Origin: Ciona intestinalis
Lineage: Eukaryota > Chordata > Ascidiacea > Phlebobranchia > Cionidae
Direction: 5' to 3'
DNA: 64,000 nucleotides
NCBI RefSeq assembly: GCF_000224145.3
Contig: NC_020170.2
Location: 3,674,646 to 3,738,645 of the forward strand
In this document: positions 34,801-49,800 of the stretch, piece by piece
How the letters are laid out: each line of letters opens with the position of its first letter
Position numbering within the stretch: position 1 is the first letter of the stretch
Notes under the pieces: model-generated
The model's database searches: none
Told to the model about the DNA's origin: nothing
What the model saw: only the letters and a program-made list of their open reading frames with translations
Translations under genes and position numbers: made by a program

Positions 34801-37800
34801 ATGTGAGGTCCTGTAGCGTTTTATGCCATGGGAGATGAGATTTTGCTAGTGTTGGCTAATTATCTTAACACCAAGGGTGCTATAATTCAAAAAGTCTAGG
34901 AATAAAAAGCAAAAGGAAAACTATGCCTCTTATTATTAGTGTCAGGCATTAAACCCAGTACTTTTGAGTATGATTCCAGTGCCTAACCTATCTCATTGCT
35001 TACATTTGTTTCTCATTTAAATCCTATACACCCCATGCTCACAATATATAAGTAACATAACAAATTCAGAGTGATAATTTTTTTTCTCCAAGCATTAAAC
35101 CTAATTTTTAAAGACCTTGGAAATCCTTTACGAGCTTGATAACTCTGACGTCAGAAAATGGGCTATGTCGTCCTCCAGAGCTGGAGCGTTTGGGAGGAGG
35201 AGGAGATTTCTCAGCGGGGACATCAGAGCTCTGCCTCCTATGGGATGAGGATTCTACTGAAGGAGTTTTCTTTAGAGGTTTATCAGCTCGTGCTTCCTTC
35301 TGCTGTCTGTGGAGTTTTTGAAGTAATTTAGAAAGACCTCATGGGCGCTGTCGGGTTATCACACAGGTGTGTGCAGAAATAAGAAAATAATTGAAACTGG
35401 ATAAATGAATATATACAAATATATATAATTGAACAAAAAACAACAACATAAAATTTTGTAAAAAAAACAATATATATATAGATTCAATTTAATTATTATT
35501 TTTAACATATTGGGCTTTTTCCAAAAGTTTTATAGTTTGCTAATGTTGAACCGCTACTAATTAATATTCAAGTATTATTTTAAGTAACTGCTACAAAAAT
35601 ATCACAATTCATATTAATTTCCTGGTATAATTTAAACTTTAAAACATTACATACACTATATTACTCCTACCTATTGATCACAAATAGAAGTTTCGATTTT
35701 GCATTCTTGATCACATTCGACGCAAGTTCGTGGTTGTTACGTTGGTTCAAAGGAACGTGGTTGATCTCCAGTAGTTGGTCGCCCACTTTGACACGCCCAT
35801 CTTTACCCGCTGCTCCATTGGGGTTAACCCCAACCACAAATATCTGTTGTTGGGACCTAAGGGTAAAAGGGTAAAGTGTTAGAAAGGGGGATTTGATCGC
35901 TTCATTGGCATTTCCGAACTTAACGAAAAATTGTGATACATTTGTAGTTTTGTTTTGCATTTGTAGTTTTAAAAACATGTACACATATATAATTGAATTT
36001 TTTTTTAAAAACCTATATATTAGTTTGATACAATCTTTCTTTTACAATACAAGTTTGTTTAAAGTTACTGAGATACAATTTGTTCTTTACATAAAGAAAT
36101 GAATATAATAGTGAGATACAGTATGTCTTTAACATTAAAATTTTTAACAATAATGACAATATAGTTTGTTGTTTTACATTCAAACTTGCATTGTGTAAAT
36201 ATTGATTTAAATCATTTCATGGTTGTTTATACAAGTATCTGTTCATTACCTTCAGGCAATATTATTCACTTAGCATACTTTAAAACCATTTTATTGTGAC
36301 TTAGTTAGGCTGTCTGTGATATATGAACACCTATTCAACAGCTTACAAACAAAAAACATGATTCATTCAATCACAAGATCAAATAAATTTGGTCCACTAC
36401 AATAGCCACTATCCATACAGCTAAAACAACAGACTAAAAATCCCAAATAGAAAAAAATCTAGACCAGAAAAATCCAAAAATAACACAGAATTATAACAAC
36501 ACTGCATAACAATTAAGTTGTCTTACCTGTCTTTATTCCCAGCTAAGCTTAATCCAACACCAGCAGGGCCTTTCACCATTTCCACGACGTGAATTTCTCC
36601 GGGTAAATGTCCATATTTCCGCTCTGCTTTCACTGTTTGCAATGCAGAATAATAGTTCATGTTTCAAAAAAACGTTGTTGCAACATTTTTAAACAGTCGT
36701 AACAGCGCTGTTTATAGCTGGCCAACCAACAGTAATAGCTGTAAGTAGTCCCAAAGTGAGCTGTAGTCACGCTTGCATAAATGCCTCACAGCCATGTTAG
36801 TAATCTCATTAAAACTCATCAATCCTACAGCATGTGTGGCTAAAACCATATGCAGCTCAATTAGGATTAACTAATGTTGCTTGAAAGCTAAAATCACATG
36901 CCGCAGTTTGTGCATAACATGCACATAAAGCAATATATTGGTCCTAAATAACATATTACCATTATATATAGTCTATTACTACATAATATACAACATTGTA
37001 TGTAACTGACATTTTTTTGTAGATTAAACTGAGTTTTATTTTCACACATTATTGATGTAAATTGGCATATGTTTTATGTACATATTCAAGTCAGCACAGC
37101 TAAAATGTTAAAGAATGTCAAATTAAAATAATGCATTAAGCATAAAAAATTGGAAATCGTTTCACTTCTAATGCACTTGTTTTTTCATTCTGTTGATTTT
37201 CAGTATTACTTTACATAAATTATTCAATTAAGATTAAACTTACCAATTTCTGACTCTTCTTCTGGCTGGGGTGGGGGAGGTTCCTACAGATAAATAGAAG
37301 TCATAAAATATATAATTTAACTCTGTTTGGTGCAGCTTTCGTGCATTCTAAAAAGCCTCACTACAAAATAAGCCAGTGGTTTTCAACACAAATTCCCATT
37401 TCCAAATATGCTACTCTGCAACTTGTAAGATGTGTATTTTAAATATGTCTTACATTTTTTTATTTACCTAAATAATATAAACACCATAATTTAAACAACT
37501 GTAATACAATGCCTTGAATTCTGTTAAAAAATAAATAACTAAAAATATCTGCTATAAACACAACAAATAGACAGTTGTAAGATTCCCTGAATTCCAATGC
37601 CTTGTACTGTTATCAGTATAATATCACTGAAAACCACTGGAAAAGGCATAACAAACCAATAAGTCAAAAAGTGCATGGAATACCACCTCAAAACACATGC
37701 ATAATATTCAGTTTTCACCAAAACTACTAACACATAATTAAAACAGCGCAGTTTAAGTCAAACATAAGTTAAAGTGTAACTCATGGTACATGTAACATAT

Positions 37801-40800
37801 AAGTAAAATAAAATGAACGCAGCTTTAAGCCTGTGAGGTTAAAAACTTTGGTTTATATGTTATTATATGTATGATTAATTTTTATTCAGTTCTAATGTTA
37901 GAGCTCTTGAATATGAATAGTAATGTATGGGTATACAGACAATAATTTTAATAAGGTTTATTTTGTGCAGTACGCGTTACTTTAAACTAAGAATGTTTTT
38001 TTACTAGTGCTATTGCTTTGATTTTGGATTTTATGCAAATACAGTTAAACTATATAATAGAATAACTTAGCAAAATATGTGGGAATCTAAATCATATTAG
38101 ATACTGCAGATATTACCCATTAATATATAATGTAAGTCAAAATATGTTTATGAAATATTTGAAACATGAAGTTGGTATTACACATATTTATGGAAATGAG
38201 GTTAAGAACATAGAAATGCGAAAAAACATGCAGTTAGTGGGGAGAACAGCACACGATGACAGCAGAGAGCATGCAAAACGCGTGACAATGCTCACCATGA
38301 GTTTTCCACCAGTAAAGTGAGTACAGCTTTTGCTGTTAAGGATTATCTGACACCAAAATCAGTTGCATGTTAAAATATTAAAAGAATTTCAACAGGCATA
38401 ACTTGCTCTATCTATATGGTGGTCTTATAGGTAAAAAGCTAGAGGTTCTGGACCTATTTTTCGTATTTTATTCTATATAGGTGAGCTCCTACAGAAAGAT
38501 ATGCCACGGACTTGGATTTAGGTCAAAGTTGGCTTATTTTGCAATACATTACTTTAAATTGGCAAAAGGGTATTATGTATTACTACACACTAACAAAACA
38601 GGTAAATAGGCAGAACTATTTTAATTAGACAGATAAATTGCAGGAATTTATTGGTATAGCTAAATCAATTTTAAAGATTTTTTCCAGTTTGCTTTAACTA
38701 GTTTCAACCTATTGCCAAAATAAGTAGATGGTACAGCTAGCTTGCTAGATGACCAACTTTAAAGCTAAATATAAATTTTCAAACTATTTTCAAACAATCA
38801 AGTTAAAAATCATTAGATTCTGACTGATTTTTGCAGCTAAGAAAAAGCAACAGCAAACATATTCCCACCACTTTAAAACAACATGGATATAAAATATTAG
38901 TAATAGTATTAGACATTTTTGAAAAATGTTTTATTGTTTGTATAACCTGAAATGGTCTTAAAATAACACACAAGAAATGCATGCAATGTTGAAGTTTCGA
39001 ACCTAATATTTTTTATAACCCTCTAGCTTTTCTTTTCTTTTTTTCGTATGGTTTTAAAATTGATTTAAAATAATGCAATGGGCCAGTGTCCAGTGATATA
39101 TTGCCACTGTTATAGACATATTCCAGCCATATTAAACTGTTTAACGTGTAGAAAAATATTTAGTCCCCTATCAAAAGCAAAAATGTTTTTTTTTAATTTT
39201 ACTTAATTTCAAATCTTCGTTACATAATTTAAAATTTTATATAACTTTATTTCTTTTTAGATAACTTTAAATCTTTTTTACACTTTCAAATCTGTTGCTT
39301 AAAACACTTAAGTAAGAGTTAAGTTTCCATTCCCAAATAGCCTGACATGTTGTTAATGGATGGACTTATGCACGTTTGTTGCATTCGGTTCACACCAGGC
39401 AAAACACACCCCATGCACGATGCCTACCTGTTTTGGATGCCCGACAAACGTTTGAACATGAAAGACAACGTGCACGCCCGCTTTTAATATTGCCTCCACT
39501 GCTCCCTCGTGTGTTGCGTTACTCAAATCAACCCCATCAACCTAGAAATAAAGTTAAAAAAATATTTTTACACCATGTATTATATAATTTTTAGGTTATT
39601 TTTTAGGTAACTTTTTAATTAATTTATAGATTTTTTAAAAATTACTTATTAAATACATTTTTAAAATAATTTTAAAATATTTTTTTGATAGAAATTTAAG
39701 AATTTTTTAAACTAATTTTAATCTACAAGGTATTTCTATGCCTTAATATCATGAAATGCAATAATATAAATATAAATTACAATGTTTTTGTATAACTTCA
39801 TTAAGCAAACACATTCACTCATAAAACACAAAGTAAGACATCTTACTTTTAAAATTTTGTCGCCCGGTTTCATTTCACCATTCACATCTACTGGACTTCC
39901 TTCTATTATTTCTTTGATGAAGATTCCCTGAACAAATGTGAATATAAGACAGAGAGCAATATAAAAAAGTGTTTGGCAACAATTTAAAATAATAAATTAA
40001 AATTTTATAAAAGTTTTATGTACAAAAAATTTGGCCTCAAAGCCTCATAAATTCAAACATACAAACTAAAACTGTGAAAGTTTTACATCAACAGAATATA
40101 TATGTTTTTCAAAAAAACATTAAAAATTTGAACCTACATCAATAAGGTCCCCATTATCCAGTGATATTTGTTGCTGTGAGTTTGCATTGATATTTTTCCC
40201 GCCAACAATACTGATGCCAAGTGATTGACCTGCTTCTCTACGTATGTCAACTCTGTTAGAGAATATTTAAAATTTAATGACAGACACAAATCGTCGTAAA
40301 GAAAAAATTGTAAACTAGACGAAAGGTGTAACCGGCATAGATGACAATAAATAGAAACATACAAAGTAACAAACACTCCTACAGAATAACAGGTAGTAAC
40401 AGACAGTTAGAATACCATACATAATAACAGTCCAAAACTTAAATTACTCGCCTCTTTGTAGAACCCCACAAACTGGAATCAAGATAAAACTTTGAAGCGT
40501 CCTGAGGTTGCTGTCCATCTGTGTTAGAAGATTAAATGATTGGAATCAAATAATTTTAATAATCTTAGAACAGACTGCAAAGATCTCAAAGAACAAAGAA
40601 TATCAAGACCAAATCTAACAGCCAAATTGGCCTTATTCTCCGGTCCCTGACAAGTTGTGCAGTTTTTTGTAAAATATAACCAACAAAGTTACAAATGTGT
40701 TAATACATAAGCAGACAATAGAAAAACAAAGAATATCAAGACCAATTCAAACAAGCCTGAACTAAATCCCAGGCCCTGACAATGACCCCACTAACTAAAA

Positions 40801-43800
40801 CAGAAAACCAAATCAAAATTGCAAATAAATAAGTAAACATTGGAACATGCTGACGAGAAACTCACTTTGCATTTCAAATACAGATTTAAGTGCTGCAAAA
40901 TGATCAACTCTTGATGGAGTTTTCGGTGTCCGACGATCTTCATCAACATCTGAGTCCTCCGGAACAGGAAGTCCAAGTTTGAATGCCTCAATGTATTTTT
41001 TAGGGATGTAGGCGATCCTGGGAGCAAAAGTTTGTGAGTAATCTGGTAATAATTAATTTATAAAATATTTGTAGTTTACTTAGATTATATTTCTATGTTT
41101 ATCATGACCTCCCTTAACGTGTTACCATTGTTTATATTATTACTTATTTATACCAGTCACAGTGATATGATGGGCAAAAAAAATTAGTTTACGTTTCTCT
41201 TTTTAAATTTTTCTACAAAAATATCAAAAAATCAACAAATTATGTAAACACGAAATTATAATTTTGGAAAATCCATATAAAATAAATAATTTTCCCCCAA
41301 ATTTTAATCTTAAAAAAAATTTTACTTGACATCTGCGCTGTAAGCTGAATGGTTCCGGATTAGCGAGCGTGCTTGAGCGGCCCCTAATCCCGTAGCTGAG
41401 TCGTTATTAACACGCCGAATCATGTCCCCTATGTTTGGCTCCCCTGCCCGTGCAACAGCGCCTCCAGTGATAACGGAACGAACAATTAAACCGTCGCCTT
41501 CCTTGTCAGGTGAGACAGTAATACCTGTGTGGGGGTTGGAATATGGGGTGATATTATAAACTTCCTAAAGTAGTGGTTCTTAAATTACGTGTTGCCACAT
41601 ATGATTTACAGCGTTACATCTTCTTTTTTTGCACAATATAGTAGGGTTGCGGAAGATAGGACACTTTTTTATTTATTTTCTCATCCCGTTTAATGGTAAA
41701 CAAAGAACATTTAAAGAAATAATAAAATCGTATCCTTATGATTCCAACAGACCCTTGTTATTTGTATAAAACAGAATCAGGAGATTTGGTTTTATTTACT
41801 AAAGCGATACCAGGTTCAATGCATATATGAATCACCCACAAGGTCTCATACATGGTAACTCGTAAGCTGGCACGGGGTGTTAAACCCGTGTGATAACAAC
41901 TGTGGTTTTCCAGCCACACAAAGTAAGTTACATTCATTCATTTATTCATTCATGAATACCATTGATGATGTATTTGTCTTTGGGCAAGACACTTATTGGA
42001 CATTGCTCCAACCCAGTGGTTGCAAACGGTTTGTCGAAAGTAAAAAATGTCAGCCAGCCAGCCACAAAATTACAAATTTGGTAATACGTAAGCGGGCACG
42101 AGGTGTATGAAACAAGACACCCGTATTAAAATAAAATTATGTGATCTAGACATTACCACACCGCATATACCCTACATACCTAAACTTGATTTTCCTTTTG
42201 ACATTTGAACAATTCGTTCAAACCCGTCGATCGGAGGTTTTGGTTTCGGTTTCTCAGGTTCAGCTGTCTGCCATGAGGGGGCAGTATAACCCACTGGTTT
42301 TGGGGGGACCACTGGAGCAGATGAGAACACCTCTGAAAATAAAATGTAAAAGTGAATACCATAAAAAAGGTGTAAAAAATTTTTTTTATTAAAATTAATA
42401 TGAGTTAAAAGTTGAATAAATATATTAATCACTATAAATACTATTTTAAACTCGTTTTTCAGCATAAAAAAAATAATAAATTAAAACACTTATCCATGAA
42501 AACTTTACCTTGCTGCCTGATAATAGGTTGTTGAGGTTCTTCCTTGCGTTGTATTGTGTTTGCTGTCACTGCTATAGCTGTCATGCCTGACATCTGGACT
42601 TGCTTCACTTCAACCTTTTGACTGGGGATGAAAATATCATGAAAAAGAAATGGTAAATTTTGCAGAAATATTGACAGAAACGGGATTTTATATTGGGACT
42701 TTGAAGTCTAATGCAAACACTTTAACGTTAGATTAAACAATTTAAATAAATTAAAAAAAAAACAATAAAAAAAATAAATAAAAATTTGGTTAGAAGTTAA
42801 GGTTAAAAAAAAATATTTAAATGCAAAAATCTTAGTGTTAAAACCAAAATATAGAACCATAATGCTGCAATTTTTTGAACAAAAATTACCACAAACTATA
42901 AGACAAACCGGTATAAATAAATAAAATTATATAAAATAAACAAAGTAAATACTTGGCAGTGGTGACAGGGTTGGTTTCTGATGAAGACAAACGCGCAGGT
43001 CTGTTGTAATCTTTAACTGGGGCAACATAAATAAAGAAAAGTTAACTAAACCATGCATGAAAACAACATATGATGAGATTTATAAAAAAGCATGCAAATT
43101 TTGGATAAATGAATGTAGGAAAATTTTGTATACAAAAGATCAAAAGTGATTAAAAAATATGAAAATTAAATTACTAGCTGTGCAATTGGTTTTGAAACAA
43201 TTTTTGAGATAAACTAATACCTTTGCATACGGTTTGAAATATTTTTTGGCTTAAATTAATTTTAAAACAAATTTTGGTTTAAATTACTGTAAAACTGATA
43301 TAACTTAACTGTATAACTGATTAGTTTAAATTTTAACTGTTTAAACAGTTTTTCTGAAATTTAGGTTGAATTGCTGGTTGTATAATTAATTTGAAGTTTA
43401 TTACCTGTGTATTTGCCTGACTGAGTGCGGATAACATGGGGGGCAGCAGGTGGGCTTTCAGGGGGTGTTTGGGGCTGCGGGGGCTCGTAACGCTGGATTG
43501 GGGGTTCGTAAGATTGTTGTAGGGGTTCGGAAACAATTTGGGGCTGCGGAGGCTCAAAATGGTGTGCTGGGGGCTCGTAACGAGGCGTTGGGGGCTCGTA
43601 GCGGGGTGTTGGGGGTTCGTATTCTGGGGTTGGAGGGTTGGGTTCAATATGGGGTGGAGGGGGTGGAGGTCCCGGTAGTTTGACTTCCATTTCAACGGGT
43701 GAGGCAGAATACTGGGAGTCAGAGGGCATGGGGTAATGCTGCATTTCCTGGGAAATAAAAAAAAAATAATAAAAAATGATCTCTTTCGTTAAAAATATAG

Positions 43801-46800
43801 AATAGATTAAAAAATTATGCCTAGAAAGGGGTTTTCTAAAACCAAGTGTCACCTATTGTAATTAACAAATAACTAATACACTAATAATCAACAAAAAATA
43901 TTCATTTTGTTTGATTTGGAAATGGTAACTTGCGACACAAAAAATAAATCTGAGAAAACAAACTTAAGGATATTTATTACTTGTATAAATTGAAAACCTC
44001 ACCTGCGATGTGGAAGATGATGAAGAGGAAGACGATCTGACTGATGGAGGTCGTGGAAGAACGGGTGTTCTTACTTCCTCTTCTTCTATGTTAAACAAAA
44101 TACAAAACACAAAATTAAGATCTATATAAAAATTAAATAAACATATATATACTGTTTTTAATGACATATTTTTAACATAAATATATTCTCTGATTCTTAA
44201 ATTAGGATTTAGGGAAAACCGCCATGTTTTCAAATTTTAGTAAAATTTGGAAATAAACCACATGTTCCAACACAAGAGAAACTTTTTAAAATGCGGTATA
44301 TTTTACTCATATTATGCATATTCACTTTAGTGCAGCCCAAGTAAGACTTTTTTGCTTGCTTTCCTATATTAAAACAGACATTTTGCATATAGTCAATAAA
44401 AAATTGATATTTTTCCACCAACCTACTGCATCTTCACTGTCAGAACTTGGTGGAACTCTGAACATTGGACGTGGTTTAGTTACTCCAATCAATACACGAC
44501 CTTGTGGTACAGCCTGAATATGGGAATATGTAGGATTTCATTTTAAACAGAACATATGAACTGGGTTATGTTAAGTGTATTTATGGCAAAAATATTAGAA
44601 TTTCTGAAAAAATTGTCTGTTTTTAGAAAACGCCTGTGCAACTAGAGCTTAAAATAACCAAACTTTGGTTTCATTATTTATTCGGAACGAATTCGGATCT
44701 TATTTATAAAATAAACTAAATCTCTTAAAATAGCATGACCAAACTGATTCAGACTTTCTAAAGAGAAAAAAAAATTATTTTCCTTTTTTTTATTCAGCTT
44801 GTTACCCTCAAGATATGAAAAAATTATCAAATTTAAACCTCTACCTTTAAAACACGGACAGCCTGGTCAAGGTCGGCAAACTGAAGCGATTTATCGTTAA
44901 CGAATATAAGTCGATCACCAGGTTCAAGTCGGCCATCTTGTTCCGCAATACCCCCATCCACTAAAGACCGAACAAGGACTGCTGTTTTGTCTTCATGTAA
45001 CGGGTCCTGGAATTAAGAAATTTTGTATTTATTTAAAAAAAAAATAAATGCTTTTATATTTTACCTCTAATCTTAATAAAAGCAAGATAAATATATAAAT
45101 ATATTCAGTATTCACAATATCAGTAAAAAATTATTAGAATTTTTGCACTTACCAATAAAACTAATTTTGGCTGCCTAACAGACAATTTCTCGTGAATAAG
45201 TAATATTTTGGGGTTAAAATAGAAATATTTGAAAAATATAAATAAAAAATTAAACGAAAAAAAGATATTTTTTAAAACAAACCTGAAAATCCAGGATACT
45301 AAACCCCAGACCCCGATCACCCTTCTCAAGTTCAATAACAGTGACTTCATCTTCCCAAGCACTGTTTAACTGTTCTTGCTCTAAAATCACAAAAATTAAA
45401 CATAAAATTTTTTATTACAAGTGTTAAATGAAATGAAAAAAATCGCTCCTAATTGATGCATTTTTGCCAAAGTTGTGCTGTTGTTCTAATGAATTGGCCA
45501 CTTGATGCAGAAAGTTCAATTTAAACACCATGTGCGAATGAATCCCTAATTATGATGCTTTACGACTTATTCTATAGAAATAGCTTTCTCTCGGTATAAA
45601 CCATACACTTAAATTCTAAAAGCCCACACTTACAGCCCATATAACCCTCACAAATAAATTTAAAAATAAATATCATAAATTGCTATATGTAAAAAAACAC
45701 ATCAAAATATAAAAAAATCATATAAGAGTACAAGAGAGACTGACAATGTCAGTTAAGTTAAAAAAAATGTTATTATACAATTGGTTGGACTTGATTTTTG
45801 CCTGTTGTTTACACCAGATAAAGGTATGGCTTACCATTTTTTGGGGAAGTTTCCACATCTGTTTCATCGCTGTCACTAACACTACTTTGTGGATGGAACT
45901 GGTTGACTGGGGTCGGTAACTCTGATTCATATACTTGGTTCTGCATTGGTGGCATCTCAGGCAAGTGCTATGAGACAAGGCAAGTCAATAATAGGAATAC
46001 AGACATTAAGTTATAGCGAATAGACATAAGTAAAAATTATAGTTCTATTAATTTATAGCCTGTAAGCATAGGGTACAGTTTCAAAAGGAATATTATTCAC
46101 CCTGGGGTTAAGTTGTGGAAATTGATATTTTCACATCTTTCTTTAATTGAAGCGACAAGCTAATTTTTGTTTTAAACCTTTAAACACACACAAAAATACA
46201 ATTTAAATATATAATTTAAAGGTTGTTTCATTTATGAGCACACTTATAAGTTTTTATGTTGCAGTTATTACAAAGCACATAAAAAATCTGTAAGATTTAC
46301 AACAATTTTACAGACAAATTCTACCTTTAAAATCTAACCAGGTATTAGAAAACAAAATACAATTTTAACCCTGTCTCAAAAAAACTGTTTCCTGTTTATC
46401 CTAACTATACCATCTCACTCTAACTTTCCCTACTGTGTTATGATGCAATTCACTTTTCTAATTGCTGCACTTATAACATATGCCAAGTTCAATGAAGCTG
46501 AAAAGCTCATTTCAAACGATCAATATGCCACTGACTGTTAAAGAGAACAAAACCCAAACTAGGGGATTAATTATTTAAAAGAACATAAAATAAAATTCAT
46601 TTGCGCCATGGCTGGAAAAAGTCAGTGGTATTTTAATATTTTATGGGATATGTTGAACTTTTGTAGGAAATTGAAAAAAAGGTATAAACAAATTTTTTAA
46701 TATAAAACTTCTAAAAAATACATTAAAAAGTCCTTACTTTTTTAGGCAAATTAAAATACAATTTTTTTTTTAAATACAATTTGAAGTAACTGAAATAATA

Positions 46801-49800
46801 CAATAAAATGTATGCAAACTGTAAAAGAACATGTATATTTAACAAAACTAGTTTCAGATGTTTAATTATGGGTGTGCCAGTAATTTATGATGGCACAATA
46901 TCACTCAGAAACTTGTAATTTGCAGCTCCACCCACAGGTGGAGTTCTGTTGTAAAATAATTGTGTAATAAAATGTGAATAGGACAACATGTGTTACATAA
47001 TGGTAAAAACTGTTTCAGGCTTATTTTAGAAAAGCTAAAAAAGATTTAAAAGCAGTAGTAACCTTTAAAACTATTCTGTTACTTCTGCTACCAGGCATGA
47101 TGTAAATAATCTTTTAACTGCTCATCTGGTATGAAAAATTGTAATATATTTCCAATGTTTTCCTGTTATACGATAAGACTTCATCAAGGAATGTTATGAA
47201 GTCTAGTTTGAAGCTATGTGAGCTGGTACTTAGTCCCGACAATTTTAAAACTACACATATGTCAATATTACTTGTTAAGTTGCTATAGGCTGTTTCAAAA
47301 AAGAAAATCAAGTTACGTGTATTACAAAAAATCAATTCATCCTTTATTTAAAACGCTCTTGAATGTACATTGAGGTTCAATCTTGTTTTTGCAGTTCTTT
47401 TGTAATTTTTTATTTTTCTGTGAAATTTATTTTTTCTATTTAGTTATTTTTTTCTCTTTTGTAATTTTTTTTCTGTAAAATTCATTTTTTTTAATTATAT
47501 CTTTTTTTCTTTTTTTTCTTTTGTAATTTTTTTTTCTGTTAAAACTTACCATCTGGATTTGTGAGATAGAATCCTGTGATAATGATGAGTCAGATGATGT
47601 ATCATCATCTACATTTTCATGAGCAGGAGGAATTATATTCATCGGGTCTGAGTGGAAAAATGTTGGAATTTTTAATTTAATTCTGAAATTGTTAAAAACA
47701 CTTGGAAACCTAAGCAAGTGAGTTATAAATTTGAATTTTTTTTAAAAATAGTTGAAAGATATTTAAAATTTAACATTCGGGTGCAAAAAAGCAAATTTTC
47801 GGAATAGTTTCGACACAAACATTACTACACACATGTATATGACACATTTTCTAACAATCCGATTTAAATACTAAAACCATTGCAAGTAATGCCAGAAGTT
47901 GAACATTTATTTTTAAAAAATTATTAAAAAAAACACAAATAAAACACTAACCGTTTATTGGCGGCATTTTCATCTCCAAAAAATCTCCATCTTTCTCCTC
48001 GAAAACGACTGAATCCCTCGCAGGATCTCGTGTCCAATGCTCCTTAGGTCTCGCACACACCATACGGACTGTAAGAGGAAGCTCCTTGAGGATGACAACC
48101 ACTTCTACGTGGCTTAAACCAAGTAAATGGTTGCCGTTTACTTCAAGAAGTTCGTCACCAGCTTCAAGCTTGTTGCTCTGCCCAACTGGCCCTTCAGGAA
48201 GAATGGACCTGGTGTATATTTAGAAGGGTAAGTAAGGGTGGTTTTGTTTGCAGTTATTTTATTTTTAGTTTTTGCTAAAGTATTTTCTAATGCTTACGTG
48301 GGCTGCAAGTTAAAAATAATTTATAATTATGAAATTATTGCTTCAGGTAGCACTGGGTGGGTATGTAGCCACTAGGCAGTCATTTTGTGCTTTGGTCATT
48401 GCATCTTTTCTCACTTTTTTGGTATCTGCATAATTTTATTATGTATTTTTTAGATACCAGACAAATGATTGTATGCTGCTGTAGGCCCAAACTAAAATAC
48501 TATAACAAGGCAAAAAGCGGATTAAATTAAAAATGTTGCAATTTTTCATAAAATTTATGCTGAAATTGCTAAATATAGTTTAACAAACAGAATGAAATGG
48601 GTTCCTATTTTTAGGCAAAAAAATTCTAATATTTTATAATATTATAAAAAATCTCTATATTTCTTACCTTATATAATGATGTGGCATTTCATTCTCATCC
48701 ACTGTGCCCTCCAAACTTATACCGAGTCCACTCAGGTAATTGTATTTCTTTAGTTGAGCAATCTAACAGTGATAAATGGTGAGGCATTGGTACAAGAAGT
48801 TAATACAAAATTACTACACAGTTACATTTTAGGCAGTAGCATTAAAATTACACCATTTTTTAGTTATCAGTTGGTACACCAATAAAAAAACCTTAACCTT
48901 AAAATAAATGAATATTTTTAGGAGCAAACTACTAAAACACAATTTTTTTGACATAAATAATTTTGCATTTGTTGCACTGGTTGGACGCTAATGAAAACGA
49001 AAATTGCGACAATAAATAATCATAGATTTTATTCTACAATATCTAAATACAAACCACAATATCACACTGAGGTCCCATCACCACCCTCCACTTCTGTTTG
49101 ATCCTTTCTTCTTCATCAGGACTCAACTCTTGACCTGGGAACAAAATTGACAACCTTATAATTACCTCTGGGATTTGGGATATTATTTATGTCGTTCACA
49201 TATGAGATAGGAGTTTTGGCTCTTTTATTGGGGTCACATAAGGGTGAAATTGAGTGCCATTTTACCCTGGTGAAGACTTACTAAATAGGACGTCAAAATG
49301 TCATTAGCAAAATTCTTGCCCGAAGAGTCAAACTACAAATATAATATTCCTGGCAGCAAAAAAAACATGTTTTGGGGTCACAAATACAAAAGTATAATTG
49401 GATCCATACTGTGGTAAAAAGGGAACACGTATTGTTGTTATTGTAGCCTAATATGGGGTGGCAGGGTAGGGAGGCCTACCATGGAATTTTTGCACTGTGT
49501 CAATCAGTAAATATTGCAACAAAGTTTGTTTCACAGGATTGTGTGTCTAACTGCCACAGTTATACTCAATGTCAATTGAGGTGTAAAACATAACTCACCA
49601 AACTCTTTTTCTTGCTGAAGTCTTTCATTCACAATTTGTCGGGATACAGGTTGTGACTTATTTTGCTGTAAATAAAAAAAAAAACTATGTAAAAATATCT
49701 AAAAAAAAAATAAAACAAAAAAATATAAGAACATTGTTTACAATAAAAATCCCCAAATAATCAAAAATTCCTTTAAAATTTCAATATACACAAAAAACAA

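Larger units (their letters stand above)
39427..42334 (-). other. MPDZ: MPDZ part 4: PDZ6 and PDZ7 exons
   Basis: PDZ6: about 42180-42334, 41327-41525 and 40866-41017. The carboxylate loop SLGI is split by the first intron, and [15 protein letters not shown] closes the domain as in MUPP1 (ITYVPAEHLEEFK). PDZ7: about 40453-40520, 40137-40256, 39850-39928 and 39427-39542, with [24 protein letters not shown] and [18 protein letters not shown]. The intron after the exon at 40453-40520 begins GC rather than GT. Confidence 0.9.

Noticed and set aside
43450..43683. Gly/Val-rich plus-strand open frame
   Set aside because: Antisense of the proline-rich MPDZ linker exon.
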